Below, piece by piece: positions 7,920-15,913 of a stretch of DNA of 31,971 nucleotides. The stretch comes from Ruminococcus flavefaciens. GTDB lineage: Bacteria > Bacillota > Clostridia > Oscillospirales > Ruminococcaceae. How positions within the stretch are numbered: position 1 is the first letter of the stretch; the number at the start of each line of letters is the position of its first letter. Made by a program: the position numbers and the translations under genes. The stretch is taken from the NCBI GenBank assembly GCA_002310115.1, contig DBYI01000036.1, forward strand, positions 1 to 31,971. Direction: 5' to 3'. The notes below the pieces were generated by a model. The model was not told where the DNA came from. It ran no database searches and saw nothing but the letters and a program-made list of their open reading frames with translations.

Positions 7920-8209
7920 GTAAGCCGACGAAGGACAAAATACATGTAAATGGTATCATCATGGTCGCAGCTGAGCTATGCGGCCAAAGATCGTAAGCGT
8001 CAAATAAAGAACGTATTCCTCTAAAAAAGAATCTGATGTATAATAAAGTCTAAGCAAGTCCATAGACTAAATTAGAGTATCCAAAATAGTCTATGGAGTA
8101 AACTGGACTAAATTAGACATTGGAGGAATATTGAAATGTAACCAACAACAGCTATTACCACTGTCAGGCGAGACGTTCGTCTTAAGAAAAAACTGAATTA
8201 ACAAACTAC
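7920..8209. other. Intergenic stretch with decayed-looking sequence
   Basis: No intact gene. Short open stretches on either strand (for example VSSWSQLSYAAKDRKRQIKNVFL at about 7951-8022 on +) match no family I know. The part 8060-8117 holds nested repeats (separate entry). At 8122-8141 a good GGAGG is followed by ATG and immediately TAA, as if a former gene start survived. AGACG/CGTCT arms lie at 8171-8182. It reads as the scar of a lost gene or mobile element at the right edge of the AT-rich cluster; this is inference. Confidence 0.4.
8060..8117. repeat. Nested inverted and direct repeats
   Basis: CCATAGACTA (8060-8069) and TAGTCTATGG (8087-8096) form perfect 10-bp inverted arms. In addition GACTAAATTAGA occurs twice in direct orientation (8065-8076 and 8106-8117), 41 bases apart. 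No gene lies within. They could be tandem operators or remains of a mobile-element end. Confidence 0.55.
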
Positions 8210-8238
8210 TTGACCGAATGAAAGTTTCATGTTATAAT
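8210..8238 (+). promoter_or_regulatory. Promoter of the vWA-PP2C unit
   Basis: TTGACC (8210-8215), 17-base spacer, TATAAT (8233-8238). Gives a leader of about 110 bases containing a short hairpin, CCCGA/TCGGG with a 3-base loop (8252-8264), which could be an operator or leader structure. Confidence 0.83.
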
Positions 8239-8354
8239 AAATATAAATAGCCCCGAAAATCGGGAAGTTTATACGATTTATACGCTATTTGGCGATATTC
8301 CTAGAGGTTCATCTTATTATTGAACGCTATTATATGTGAACGGAGGTCATTGTA

Positions 8355-9092
8355 ATGCCAGGTTTAGATGATTATGCTCCTGCTGTCAGAAAGGTCATGA
8401 CTCTTTTTTATGTCATTGATACTTCGGGAAGTATGCAGGGCAGCAAAATAGGACAGGTTGAATCAGCTCTTGAGGAAGTAATGCAGACTCTTCAGGAGAT
8501 AAGCGATGAAAGCGACGATGCTGAAATCAAAATTGCAGTTCTTGAGTTTTCAACAGGCGCTTCATGGGTAACTCCCGAGCCGGTTTCACCTGAAGGATAC
8601 CGTTTCAAGACATTTGAAGCCTGTGGTGTTACCGATCTTGGTGCTGCTTGTAAGGAGCTTGACAAGAAGCTTTCAAGGAATGAGTTCCTGCAAACTGCGG
8701 CAGGCGCTTATCCTCCTGTAATATTGCTTTTTAGCGATGGTGGTCCAACGGATAACTGGGAGAGTGGACTTGACGCTCTCAAAAAGAACAACTGGTTCAA
8801 GCGTTCTATCAAAATAGCTTTTGCTATTGGTGATGATGCTGATAAGGATATTCTTGCGCGCTTCTCAGGAAGTTCAGAAACTGTTCTCGATGTTAAGAAC
8901 AAGGATCAGCTCCGTCTTATGATTGAAAAGGCCAGCGTTATAACAAGCGTTTTCGCTAGCCATTCAAGTACAGTAGACAGTGAAACAGATCCTGTTGAGA
9001 TATCAAAGCAGCTTGCAGAGGACGTTAAAGCTCAGACGAATGAAGCTCTCAGCGAAGAAAACACCGCTGACTGGGACGAATCCGACTGGTAA
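8355..9092 (+). CDS. vWA domain protein, TerY-like
   Basis: 245-residue cytoplasmic protein with one von Willebrand factor A domain. The metal-ion-dependent adhesion site is complete: D22-T-S24-G-S26 (FYVIDTSGSMQG), the threonine in GVTDLG and the aspartate in LLFSDGGPTD. The domain ends near residue 205; an acidic tail (DSETDPVE...ENTADWDESDW) follows, and the zinc-ribbon TerY-C domain carried by some relatives is absent. GGAGG eight bases before the ATG fixes the start. Nine bases downstream begins a PP2C phosphatase gene, the pairing known from TerY phosphorylation triads linked to tellurite/stress and phage response systems. The usual third member, a Ser/Thr kinase, is not present next to it. 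Function inferred from this pairing. Confidence 0.9.
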   Translation: MPGLDDYAPAVRKVMTLFYVIDTSGSMQGSKIGQVESALEEVMQTLQEISDESDDAEIKIAVLEFSTGASWVTPEPVSPEGYRFKTFEACGVTDLGAACKELDKKLSRNEFLQTAAGAYPPVILLFSDGGPTDNWESGLDALKKNNWFKRSIKIAFAIGDDADKDILARFSGSSETVLDVKNKDQLRLMIEKASVITSVFASHSSTVDSETDPVEISKQLAEDVKAQTNEALSEENTADWDESDW

Positions 9093-9101
9093 GGTGAGAT
9101 T

Positions 9102-10175
9102 ATGCAGAGATTATTATCCTTTGCTCAAACAAGTATCGGCGCTTCACATCTGAACCGAGGAATTGTTTGCCAGGACTGCTCTGCTTGTGCGGATAATGAG
9201 AAATATTCCTTTGCGGCTGCTGCGGATGGACATGGAAGCTTGTGCTATCTCCGCACCGACAGAGGTTCTAAATTTGCCGTGGAATGTGCAGAGGACTGTG
9301 TAAGAGAGTTTCTTGAGGAACTCGAAAATGCAGAAGAGGTTCTTGCCGACGAGCGTCAGCGCGAACAGCTCTTCAATCAGCTGTGGAGAAGTATAATCGC
9401 ACGATGGCATGATAAAACCGAGCAGGACTTTGAGAATGATCCATTCTCCGAAGAAGAGCTTGACCGTATACCTGAAAAGTTTGCAAATTACCGCACAAGA
9501 TATGAAGCCGGTGATTATTTAGGTGCTTATGGAACTACCTTGCTTTTTGCAGTAGTTACTGAGAATTACGCTTTCGGAGCTCAGATAGGTGACGGAAAAT
9601 GCGTGGTAATTGACGGTGACAGTAACGTTTTTGCTCCTGTTCCTGAGGATCCACGCTGCTATGAGAATGTAACAACTTCTATGTGTCAGGATGACGCTGC
9701 TCTTTCAGCGAGATTTTTCTATCTTCCTAAAGGTCTTATGCCTGCAGCCGTATTTCTTTGCTCGGACGGTGTGGAAAATTCCTACTGGAACGAGGAACAG
9801 CTCTTCTGTTTCTTCCGCGGACTAGCTCTCACTATCGTGGAAAACGGTATGGAAGAGGGAGTTGCGCAGCTTGCGGAGTTCCTGCCATCTATGACAAAAA
9901 AAGGCAGCGGCGACGATGTTACCTGTTCTGGTATCATTGATATGACAAAGCTTAACTCTTGTTCCGACGGAATTCGTGAGGACCTTGCGGTGGCTTCACT
10001 TGCAGCTGCTTCAACAGTAGGTGAAGCTTTTGAAGCTGAGGAAATTGAGTATGACGATGAGGAGTTACAGCAGGTAATATCCGATGTGATTGCGGATAAC
10101 GGAGCAGTTGACAGCGAGGAAGAGACCGATGAGACTACAGTGGAGCCTTCTGAGGAAACTGACGGTGACGAGTAA
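9102..10175 (+). CDS. PP2C-family serine/threonine phosphatase
   Basis: 357 residues. The PP2C metal-binding aspartates are visible in order: D42-G in AAAADGHGS, GDG in AQIGDGKCVVID, the aspartate of FLCSDGVENS, and D-D in GSGDDVTCSG. The N-terminal QTSIGASHLNRGIVCQD matches the family start of the TerY-associated PP2C group. After about residue 280 comes a long acidic extension rich in Glu/Asp with no known fold. It is expected to dephosphorylate Ser/Thr residues in the cytoplasm, with the neighbouring vWA protein a likely partner or substrate. AAGGTGA just upstream overlaps the vWA stop codon, indicating cotranscription. A terminator follows; no kinase gene is present between here and the decarboxylase. 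Confidence 0.92.
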   Translation: MQRLLSFAQTSIGASHLNRGIVCQDCSACADNEKYSFAAAADGHGSLCYLRTDRGSKFAVECAEDCVREFLEELENAEEVLADERQREQLFNQLWRSIIARWHDKTEQDFENDPFSEEELDRIPEKFANYRTRYEAGDYLGAYGTTLLFAVVTENYAFGAQIGDGKCVVIDGDSNVFAPVPEDPRCYENVTTSMCQDDAALSARFFYLPKGLMPAAVFLCSDGVENSYWNEEQLFCFFRGLALTIVENGMEEGVAQLAEFLPSMTKKGSGDDVTCSGIIDMTKLNSCSDGIREDLAVASLAAASTVGEAFEAEEIEYDDEELQQVISDVIADNGAVDSEEETDETTVEPSEETDGDE

Positions 10176-10225
10176 GTAGCAATTAGAAATTAATAAGGAA
10201 CGCTGTATGTGGTGTTCCGTTGTAG

Positions 10226-10251
10226 GGGGTGCACGCTGTGTGCCCCTTTTT
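10226..10251 (+). terminator. Terminator of the vWA-PP2C unit
   Basis: GGGGTGCAC (10226-10234) pairs with GTGTGCCCC (10238-10246), with two G-U pairs and loop GCT, followed by TTTTT (10247-10251). Confidence 0.85.
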
Positions 10252-10425
10252 GTGACTTCCAACAATACAAAAGGTAATGATTATACTATACTATTTCAGG
10301 AACAAGGAAATGGTTGCAATTATGGAGAGCCAAGGGTTGCTTTTGCATGAAGTTTTGCATCTGATGCTTCGAGCTTGAATAATAGTTTTCAGGATATTCA
10401 AATACTACATCTGAGGAGAGATACA

Positions 10426-11757
10426 ATGGAAACTCCTATATATGACTTTCTGCGTGGTTATGCTGAATCAGGAACGCTCCGCGCACATATGCCGGGGCAT
10501 AAGGGCGTTTCTCCAGAGGGGAAGCTTGCTGAGCTCTACCGCCTGGATATTACGGAGATAAAGGGAGCAGACAGCCTTTTTGAAGCCGATGGTATCATTG
10601 CCAGTAGTGAGGCAAATGCCACGCAGTTGTACGGAACTGCCTCGACAGTTTATTCTGCAGGCGGCTCTACTCTCTGCATTCAGGCTATGCTTGCGCTTAT
10701 GAAACAGGAAAAACGCCGTATCATAGCTGTACGCAATGTTCACCGTGCCTTTCTAAACGCGGCTGCGCTACTCGGACTTGATGTTCAGTGGATTCTTCCT
10801 GAGTACAGTGACGGTATACTGTCCGGCAGGATATTACTGCCAGATGTAGAGGCGGCTTTAGCTGTCTCTTCTGAGCCTGCTTGCGTATATGTTACATCAC
10901 CCGACTATACGGGCAGACTTGCGGATATAGCTGCATTGTCAGCGCTATGTCACCGATATGGAGCTAAGCTTCTTGTGGACAATGCTCATGGCGCTCATCT
11001 TGCATTTTTTGAGAAAAGCCTGCACCCGATAGCTCTTGGTGCAGACCTCTGCTGCGATTCGGCACATAAAATGCTTCCAGCGCTTACTGGAGCGGCTATG
11101 TTACACACCTCATGCAAAGAATATGTGGCTAAACTGAAACAGGCAATGAGTATTTTCGGCTCAACAAGCCCGTCATATCTGATAATAGCTTCTCTTGATC
11201 TTTGCAATCGTTATCTTTCTGAAAAAATAAGGAGCGATATAGCTGCTGCTCTGCCGCGCATAGCCAATCTTAGAGAAAGCTTTTCAGACAGACTCATATT
11301 TACAGAGTCTGAACAATTCCACATTACTATAAAAGCTGCTGAAAGCGGATACAGTGGAACAGAGCTTGCGGAATTTTTACGTGATAACGGTGTTGAATAT
11401 GAATACGCTGATGAAGAACTGATTGTGCTGCTGATGTCACCTTTTTCGTCTGATGAGGACTATGGGCGGCTTCGAGCTTCTCTTGAGATAGCGGTGTCGA
11501 AAGCATTACGATACGAAATAAGAAAGCCTGCTTTTCAGATGAATCTGCCAAAAGTGGCTTGTGGCATACGGGAAGCTGTCTTTGCTCCTTCCGAGGAGGT
11601 ATCGGTGGAGGAAGCAGAAGGTAGAGTATGTGCTTCGGTAAAGGTGCCATGTCCGCCTGCAGTGCCAATTGCAGTCAGTGGAGAGATAATAGACCGACAG
11701 TGTATTGAAATATTTCAGGCATACGGTATAAAAAAAGTTCTTGTGATGAAAAATTAA
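10426..11757 (+). CDS. Orn/Lys/Arg decarboxylase family PLP enzyme
   Basis: 443 residues, a short form of the fold-type I group III decarboxylases (as Bacillus SpeA/YaaO), which remove the carboxyl group of arginine, lysine or ornithine for polyamine synthesis. Visible: the N-terminal AHMPGHKG motif, TASTVYSAGGSTLCIQAML, and VDNAHGAHLAF preceding the PLP-binding site DSAHKMLPALTGAAML with the Schiff-base lysine at K215. The exact substrate cannot be told from sequence; arginine or lysine are most likely. The frame is open from 10375, but the ATG at 10426 is chosen because GAGGAGAG lies just upstream and METPIYDFLRGYAESG is the usual family start. The DUF1292 gene downstream has its own promoter. 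A 22-codon ORF without a well-placed ribosome site (10310-10378) lies in the leader. Confidence 0.93.
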   Translation: METPIYDFLRGYAESGTLRAHMPGHKGVSPEGKLAELYRLDITEIKGADSLFEADGIIASSEANATQLYGTASTVYSAGGSTLCIQAMLALMKQEKRRIIAVRNVHRAFLNAAALLGLDVQWILPEYSDGILSGRILLPDVEAALAVSSEPACVYVTSPDYTGRLADIAALSALCHRYGAKLLVDNAHGAHLAFFEKSLHPIALGADLCCDSAHKMLPALTGAAMLHTSCKEYVAKLKQAMSIFGSTSPSYLIIASLDLCNRYLSEKIRSDIAAALPRIANLRESFSDRLIFTESEQFHITIKAAESGYSGTELAEFLRDNGVEYEYADEELIVLLMSPFSSDEDYGRLRASLEIAVSKALRYEIRKPAFQMNLPKVACGIREAVFAPSEEVSVEEAEGRVCASVKVPCPPAVPIAVSGEIIDRQCIEIFQAYGIKKVLVMKN

Positions 11758-11766
11758 CTGAAGCTA

Positions 11767-11795
11767 TTGCAATTTACAGGGATTTGTGTTAAAAT
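11767..11795 (+). promoter_or_regulatory. Promoter of the DUF1292 gene
   Basis: TTGCAA (11767-11772), 17-base spacer, TAAAAT (11790-11795), starting just past the decarboxylase stop and 30 bases before the next ATG. Confidence 0.65.
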
Positions 11796-11825
11796 GAAAT
11801 ATACTATTTTTGTGGAGGTACTGCC

Positions 11826-12137
11826 ATGAGCGATATGAATGAAAAGGATCTTGACGAGCTTGAGGACGAAGAGGAGATTGAAAACTACATCACCCTTACA
11901 GATGATGATGGAAATGAGGTTTCCTTTGAGATAATCGGAACAGTTGAATACGAGGAGCACCTCTATGCGGTACTTCTGCCGTTTGATGATGAGGATGACG
12001 AGGTTGTTATTCTTGAGGTTATTCCTGGCGAAACTCCTGAAGAGGACGATTTTGTATCGGTAAATGACGATGAGCTTCTTGGAAAGGTGTTTGATGAGTT
12101 CAAGAAGAACTATGACGGAGAATATGAATTTGAGTAA
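11826..12137 (+). CDS. DUF1292 family protein (YrzB-like)
   Basis: 103-residue, very acidic protein. The core YITLTDDDGNEVSFEIIGTVEYEEHLYAVLLPFDDEDDEVVILEV is the DUF1292 pattern common in Firmicutes, and the ending DDELLGKVFDEFKKNY also fits the family. The biochemical role is not known; relatives are often found near ruvX and alaS homologues, which is not the case here. GGAGG seven bases before the ATG supports the start. It has its own promoter and a very strong terminator, so it is a single-gene unit. Confidence 0.9.
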   Translation: MSDMNEKDLDELEDEEEIENYITLTDDDGNEVSFEIIGTVEYEEHLYAVLLPFDDEDDEVVILEVIPGETPEEDDFVSVNDDELLGKVFDEFKKNYDGEYEFE

Positions 12138-12175
12138 CAAGCGTAAAACGGCTTGAATAATGCCGGTAAAACTGA

Positions 12176-12230
12176 ATACATATATTAAGGGCGCACTATT
12201 GTGCGCCCTTAATATATGTATGTCTTTTTT
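12176..12230 (+). terminator. Strong terminator after the DUF1292 gene
   Basis: Perfect 21-bp arms 12176-12196 and 12201-12221 around the loop TATT, followed by a run of seven T (12224-12230). It sits between converging transcription units and may also stop fbp transcription from the other strand. The remaining bases up to 12359 hold no gene I can support. Confidence 0.93.
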
Positions 12231-12359
12231 TACGAAATAATTATTAAAGCTGGTTTTCTGATTCTTCTATCAATCCATGTAATTCAAAAGGATACCATGT
12301 TATACTGCCTTAAAGGCATGGTTATGCATGATCAAAGCATCCAAGCTAACGATAAAGCT

Positions 12360-14276
12360 CTACTTTATAGTTCCTGCTTTGTAGGCTTCGAGAAGCTGAC
12401 GAAGGTCGTTTATCTTGTCCATTATCTCTTCACCCTTGTCGGTGTCGGAAATATTTGCACGATGCTCAAGTTTTTCAACAAGATGAATAGTTGGAGTGTT
12501 TCCGCTCTCGCCTGCCACAAATGGTTTGTGCTCAGCCAGATTTAGACTGTGTGAGTCGTAGATAAGTGTATATCCTGCGATACCTGTTGTAGTCTGGTAT
12601 GCTTTTGATATACCTCCGTCAATTACAAAAAGTTTTCCCTCTGCCTTTACGGGGCTTTCTCCGTTCTTTATCTTGACAGGAACGTGTCCGTTTATAATAT
12701 GGCCTTTTTCGGGATCAAGTCCGAAATGCTCCAGAAGAGCTTTGCAGACTTCTGCTTTTTCTGAAAAAGTATAATATGCGTTATAATTTTCAGTATGTAG
12801 TTCTTTATCATTTATCAGTCCACGTTCAAAGAAAGCCATTTTGTCCTTGCCATAAAGAGGGGAGATAGCGCCACACCAAAGATACCACATGAAATCGCTT
12901 GCATACTCCTTTTCTTCGCCACTGCTGAAATAAGCCTGATTAGCAAGCTCGCCCAGTTTGTCAAGAAGAGCCTTCCCTGAATATTTCACTTCCTGTATTT
13001 TTACGCTTTGAAGCTCTCCGTTACTGTCCATAGGTATACAACCGTGGAAGAGAAGATTATTGTTGCATGTTTTGTACATAGCTCCTTTTGCGTAAATAAA
13101 ACGGATATGTCTTTGGAGTTTTTCACTGTGGCGGAAAGAAGCTTTTAGCACCTTCATGAGCTCCTTCTCGCCTTCGGAAAGTGTGAGCGGAGACTTCGGA
13201 TCGACAGTAGGGAAACTCTTGTCAAGGAGCTCGTAGGTATTTCCGTTTACGTTGACGGTCCCGTTTACAAAATCAGTTCTGCCAAACAAGTCGCGGTCAG
13301 ACATTTCCCACTCCGGGTGCTTTGAAATTAGCTGTCCCTCTAACTTCATTTGTATAACAGTGATAGCCTTGTGCATTTTGGCAGCCAGTTTCAGGTCGAC
13401 AGGGTCGTAGATATTGTCATCGAGAGCATTTGGCATATAAAGGCTACATTCGTCATTTTCGTAAGTTTCAGCAGCAAATACCGCAAGAGCTCTGAGGTTA
13501 AGCCCATAGCCGTCCTCGAGAACATCGAAGTTGTTATACCTCATTGCTATACGTATGACATTTGCGATAAGAGCGGGATTTCCAGCGGCTGCCCCCATCC
13601 ATGAGATATCGTGGTTCCCCCACTGAATATCTACATCGTGCATTTTCATGAGTTCATCAAGGATAATGTCAGCTCGAGGTCCTCTGTCAAAAATATCTCC
13701 TATGATATGAAGCTTGTCTATGCAGACGGACTGGATCAGCTTGCACAGTGAGATAATAAATGTTTCGGCAATTCCTGTGCTTATGATAGCACTTATTATC
13801 TCGTCGTAGTAGTAGTCCTTGTTTACGTCCTCGGTAACATTGAGTAGTTCGTCGAGTATGTACACCATATCCTCTGGAATGCGTTTTCTGATACGTGAAC
13901 GTGTATACTTCGCAGAAACTGTCTCACAGACTAGAATGAGTCTGTAAATGCTGAGCCTTTTCCATTCATCAGACATTTCGCCACTGTTTGTAAGGCGTGT
14001 TATTTCCTTTTCAGGATAATATATGAGCTCTGCAAGCTCCTCACGGTCACGGGCAGAAACGGTCTTTCCGAGAACAAGGTCTGTTTTTATCTTTATCATG
14101 CCAGAAGCGCTTCTGAGCATATGTAAAAAAGCCTCGTATTCTCCGTGAATATCGCTGAAAAAATATTCAGTGCCCTTGGGCAGGCTTCGAATAGCTGAAA
14201 GGTTTATAATTTCACTTGCAGCGCTTTCTATAGTAGGGTACTCCTTTGCAAGGAGAGAGAGGTATTTATTGTCCAT
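12360..14276 (-). CDS. fbp: Fructose-1,6-bisphosphatase, class III
   Basis: 638-residue cytoplasmic enzyme of the Firmicute-type FBPase (PF06874) that hydrolyses fructose 1,6-bisphosphate to fructose 6-phosphate in gluconeogenesis. The metallophosphoesterase signature is complete: SDIHGEYEAF (about residues 42-51), GDIFDRGPRAD, WGNHDISWMG, and later histidines in LLFHGCIP and INGHVPVK. Length agrees with the family (about 640-670). Start ATG at 14276 follows AAAGGAG, placed in the 12-base gap after the fruK stop. The second gene of a fruK-fbp operon, so the enzyme producing FBP and the one removing a phosphate from it are coexpressed. Confidence 0.97.
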   Translation of the reverse strand: MDNKYLSLLAKEYPTIESAASEIINLSAIRSLPKGTEYFFSDIHGEYEAFLHMLRSASGMIKIKTDLVLGKTVSARDREELAELIYYPEKEITRLTNSGEMSDEWKRLSIYRLILVCETVSAKYTRSRIRKRIPEDMVYILDELLNVTEDVNKDYYYDEIISAIISTGIAETFIISLCKLIQSVCIDKLHIIGDIFDRGPRADIILDELMKMHDVDIQWGNHDISWMGAAAGNPALIANVIRIAMRYNNFDVLEDGYGLNLRALAVFAAETYENDECSLYMPNALDDNIYDPVDLKLAAKMHKAITVIQMKLEGQLISKHPEWEMSDRDLFGRTDFVNGTVNVNGNTYELLDKSFPTVDPKSPLTLSEGEKELMKVLKASFRHSEKLQRHIRFIYAKGAMYKTCNNNLLFHGCIPMDSNGELQSVKIQEVKYSGKALLDKLGELANQAYFSSGEEKEYASDFMWYLWCGAISPLYGKDKMAFFERGLINDKELHTENYNAYYTFSEKAEVCKALLEHFGLDPEKGHIINGHVPVKIKNGESPVKAEGKLFVIDGGISKAYQTTTGIAGYTLIYDSHSLNLAEHKPFVAGESGNTPTIHLVEKLEHRANISDTDKGEEIMDKINDLRQLLEAYKAGTIK

Positions 14277-14288
14277 ATGATGCTCCTT

Positions 14289-15188
14289 TCAAAGTTGTTT
14301 CATAAGTTCGTCTATGAGGCTTCTTTTGGCAAGCCCATTAGAAAAGGCAGTAGCTCCGCCGCAGGCTGTGCCGAGTTTTAGTGCGTAGCCGTAGTCGCCG
14401 CACTCGATGCCTGCAATAAAGCCTGCAAGCATGGAATCACCTGCACCTACAGAGTTTTTTAGTTCGCCTTTGCATACGCCGCATCTGTGGATATGTTCAT
14501 TATCATCAAGAAGTAGAGCTCCTTTTTCAGCCATTGAGACAAGAACGTTCTGAGCTCCCATTTTTTGCAGTTCCAAAGCGTATTTAATTGTATCGTCGTC
14601 GGTGATGATTTCAGCTCCGAAAAAATCACCAAGTTCGAAATTGTTGGGCTTTATGAGGAAAGGACGGTATTTTAACATATTTAGCAGGAGCTTTCCAGTT
14701 GCGTCTGCAATAAATCTTATTCCGCGTCCTGAAAGTCTTTCAAGTATCTTTTCATATATGTCAGAGGGGAGACTGTTCGGAATGCTTCCTGCAAGAATGA
14801 GAGTATCGCCGAAGCTTATTTTTTCAAGCTTGGCAAAGAGCTCCGAAAGAGCCGCCTCGCTGATGTAGGGGCCCTGCCCGTTTATTTCTGTCTCCTCTGT
14901 AGCTTTCAGCTTAATGTTTATTCGGGAATTGCCATTTGGAAGGTGTACGAAATCGGCATCGATACCCATATCTCTGACGCCTTTTTCGATAGCTTCTCCA
15001 GTAAAGCCGGCTGTGAAACCAAGAGCCTTTGACTTTACATTAAGCTCTGCAAGCACTGCAGAAACGTTTATACCCTTGCCGCCAAAGTACATTTCTTCTG
15101 AAACTGCGCGGTTGACACAACCGAGCTTTATGCTGTCAGCGCGTACTACATAGTCGATGGCAGGATTAAATGTTACTGTGTAAATCAT
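14289..15188 (-). CDS. fruK: 1-phosphofructokinase (PfkB family)
   Basis: 299-residue ribokinase-family sugar kinase. N-terminal MIYTVTFNPAIDY, the GGKGINVSAVLAEL glycine motif (residues about 36-49) and the C-terminal NSVGAGDSMLAGF with the catalytic aspartate are those of 1-phosphofructokinase/tagatose-6-phosphate kinase. It phosphorylates fructose 1-phosphate to fructose 1,6-bisphosphate, the step after PTS uptake of fructose; tagatose-6-phosphate kinase cannot be excluded. No fructose PTS or FruR gene is adjacent. The ribosome site AAGAGA is modest. Transcribed with fbp from a promoter at 15329-15357 that carries a palindrome at the start site. Confidence 0.92.
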   Translation of the reverse strand: MIYTVTFNPAIDYVVRADSIKLGCVNRAVSEEMYFGGKGINVSAVLAELNVKSKALGFTAGFTGEAIEKGVRDMGIDADFVHLPNGNSRINIKLKATEETEINGQGPYISEAALSELFAKLEKISFGDTLILAGSIPNSLPSDIYEKILERLSGRGIRFIADATGKLLLNMLKYRPFLIKPNNFELGDFFGAEIITDDDTIKYALELQKMGAQNVLVSMAEKGALLLDDNEHIHRCGVCKGELKNSVGAGDSMLAGFIAGIECGDYGYALKLGTACGGATAFSNGLAKRSLIDELMKQL

Positions 15189-15317
15189 AAAGAAGTTCTC
15201 TTTTCCTCAATTGATTTTTAAGTCAGGATAATTATGTCTGCTTTTTGTTATAAGGGCAAAAAAGCATATTATAAAGAAGTGCATAAGCGAAAATCTATGC
15301 TATATAGGTGGTTATTG

Positions 15318-15327
15318 AGTGTACACT
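15318..15327. promoter_or_regulatory. Palindromic operator candidate at the fruK start site
   Basis: AGTGTACACT (15318-15327) is a perfect 10-base palindrome directly downstream of the fruK -10 element, at the expected transcription start. A repressor-binding site is likely; the regulator is not in the window. Confidence 0.5.
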
Positions 15328-15328
15328 A

Positions 15329-15357
15329 ATTATAACAGAAAAGAGGGAAAAAAGCAA
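15329..15357 (-). promoter_or_regulatory. Promoter of fruK-fbp
   Basis: Minus-strand TATAAT (15329-15334) with TTGCTT (15352-15357) 17 bases upstream. Leaves a leader of about 135 bases before fruK. Confidence 0.65.
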
Positions 15358-15419
15358 CAGGACAGGAGGATAAACAAAAAGCGTTTACTGTATTGTAGAC
15401 GCTTTATTATACAATATAT

Positions 15420-15453
15420 AAAAAAGTCGCGGTTCAGTTTCCTGAACCGCGAC
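15420..15453 (-). terminator. Terminator of tRNA-Leu
   Basis: Perfect 12-bp arms GTCGCGGTTCAG (15426-15437) and CTGAACCGCGAC (15442-15453), loop of four, followed on the minus strand by six T (15420-15425). It abuts the tRNA CCA end. Confidence 0.92.
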
Positions 15454-15538
15454 TGGTGCGAGTAATGGGACTTGAACCCATACGTCTGTCGACACACGCC
15501 CCTCAAACGTGCCTGTCTGCCAATTCCAGCACACTCGC
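15454..15538 (-). tRNA. tRNA-Leu (anticodon GAG)
   Basis: Minus-strand class II tRNA of 85 bases including an encoded CCA. Acceptor GCGAGTG pairs with the 3' TACTCGC (one G-U pair). The anticodon loop TTGAGGG gives anticodon GAG at 15502-15504, reading CUC/CUU leucine codons. A long variable arm precedes the T-arm GGGTTCAAGTCCC. It has its own promoter and terminator. Confidence 0.96.
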
Positions 15539-15565
15539 ATTACAGTATTTCGTGACTGCTTTAAT

Positions 15566-15594
15566 ATTATATCAAAATTTAAAATGCTTGTCAA
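15566..15594 (-). promoter_or_regulatory. Promoter of tRNA-Leu
   Basis: Minus-strand TTGACA (15589-15594), 17 bases, TATAAT (15566-15571): perfect consensus. Confidence 0.9.
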
Positions 15595-15655
15595 GCCTTT
15601 TTTGAAAATTTTTTTGAAAATATTTGGTTAACATAAAAAATAATTTAGGCTTCTC

Positions 15656-15684
15656 TTGACTTTTAGTTGCTGCTGATGTATAAT
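15656..15684 (+). promoter_or_regulatory. Promoter of tRNA-Thr
   Basis: TTGACT (15656-15661), 17 bases, TATAAT (15679-15684), 12 bases upstream of the mature tRNA 5' end. Confidence 0.9.
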
Positions 15685-15696
15685 GTTAATGTTGGT

Positions 15697-15772
15697 GCTG
15701 ATGTGGCACAGTCGGTAGCGCAACGCCTTGGTAAGGCGTAGGTCGTCGGTTCAAGTCCGATCATCAGCTCCA
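15697..15772 (+). tRNA. tRNA-Thr (anticodon GGT)
   Basis: 76 bases including encoded CCA. Acceptor GCTGATG/CATCAGC pairs perfectly; anticodon stem ACGCC/GGCGT encloses TTGGTAA with anticodon GGT at 15730-15732; T-arm contains GGTTCAAGTCC. It is divergent from tRNA-Leu. Confidence 0.97.
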
Positions 15773-15784
15773 AGCAAATAACGG

Positions 15785-15823
15785 TAAATAGGCGTTCACG
15801 ATAGTTAGGTGAACGCCTATTTA
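15785..15823 (+). terminator. Terminator of tRNA-Thr
   Basis: Perfect 15-bp arms 15785-15799 and 15809-15823 (TAAATAGGCGTTCAC and complement), 9-base loop; the 3' side is T-rich (ATTTATTTC). Confidence 0.82.
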
Positions 15824-15859
15824 TTTCATTGAATTGGTTTAAGGCACTATTTCATAAAA

Positions 15860-15892
15860 AACAGGGACTTTCATATTCGGAGAGTCCCTGTT
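15860..15892 (+). terminator. Second terminator-like hairpin
   Basis: Arms AACAGGGACT (15860-15869) and AGTCCCTGTT (15883-15892), followed by ATTTTATC. No gene needing it is intact here; it could be a backup for tRNA-Thr or belong to a gene lost when the neighbouring mobile element arrived. Confidence 0.6.
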
Positions 15893-15913
15893 ATTTTATC
15901 ATGTTTTCTGTAT

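Noticed and set aside
7960..8000. tRNA-like GCTCAG sequence on the minus strand (GGCCGCATAGCTCAGCTG)
   Set aside because: No acceptor stem, anticodon arm or T-arm could be paired around it.
10310..10378. 22-codon ORF (MVAIMESQGLLLHEVLHLMLRA) before the decarboxylase gene
   Set aside because: AAGGA touches the ATG too closely and no terminator or alternative stem follows, so an attenuation role is not supported.
12216..12545. Plus-strand ORF of 109 codons after the DUF1292 terminator
   Set aside because: It starts inside the terminator stem, has no ribosome site and runs antisense into the certain fbp gene.
15385..15594. Minus-strand ORF of 69 codons
   Set aside because: It covers the tRNA-Leu gene and its terminator; the apparent protein is translated tRNA sequence.
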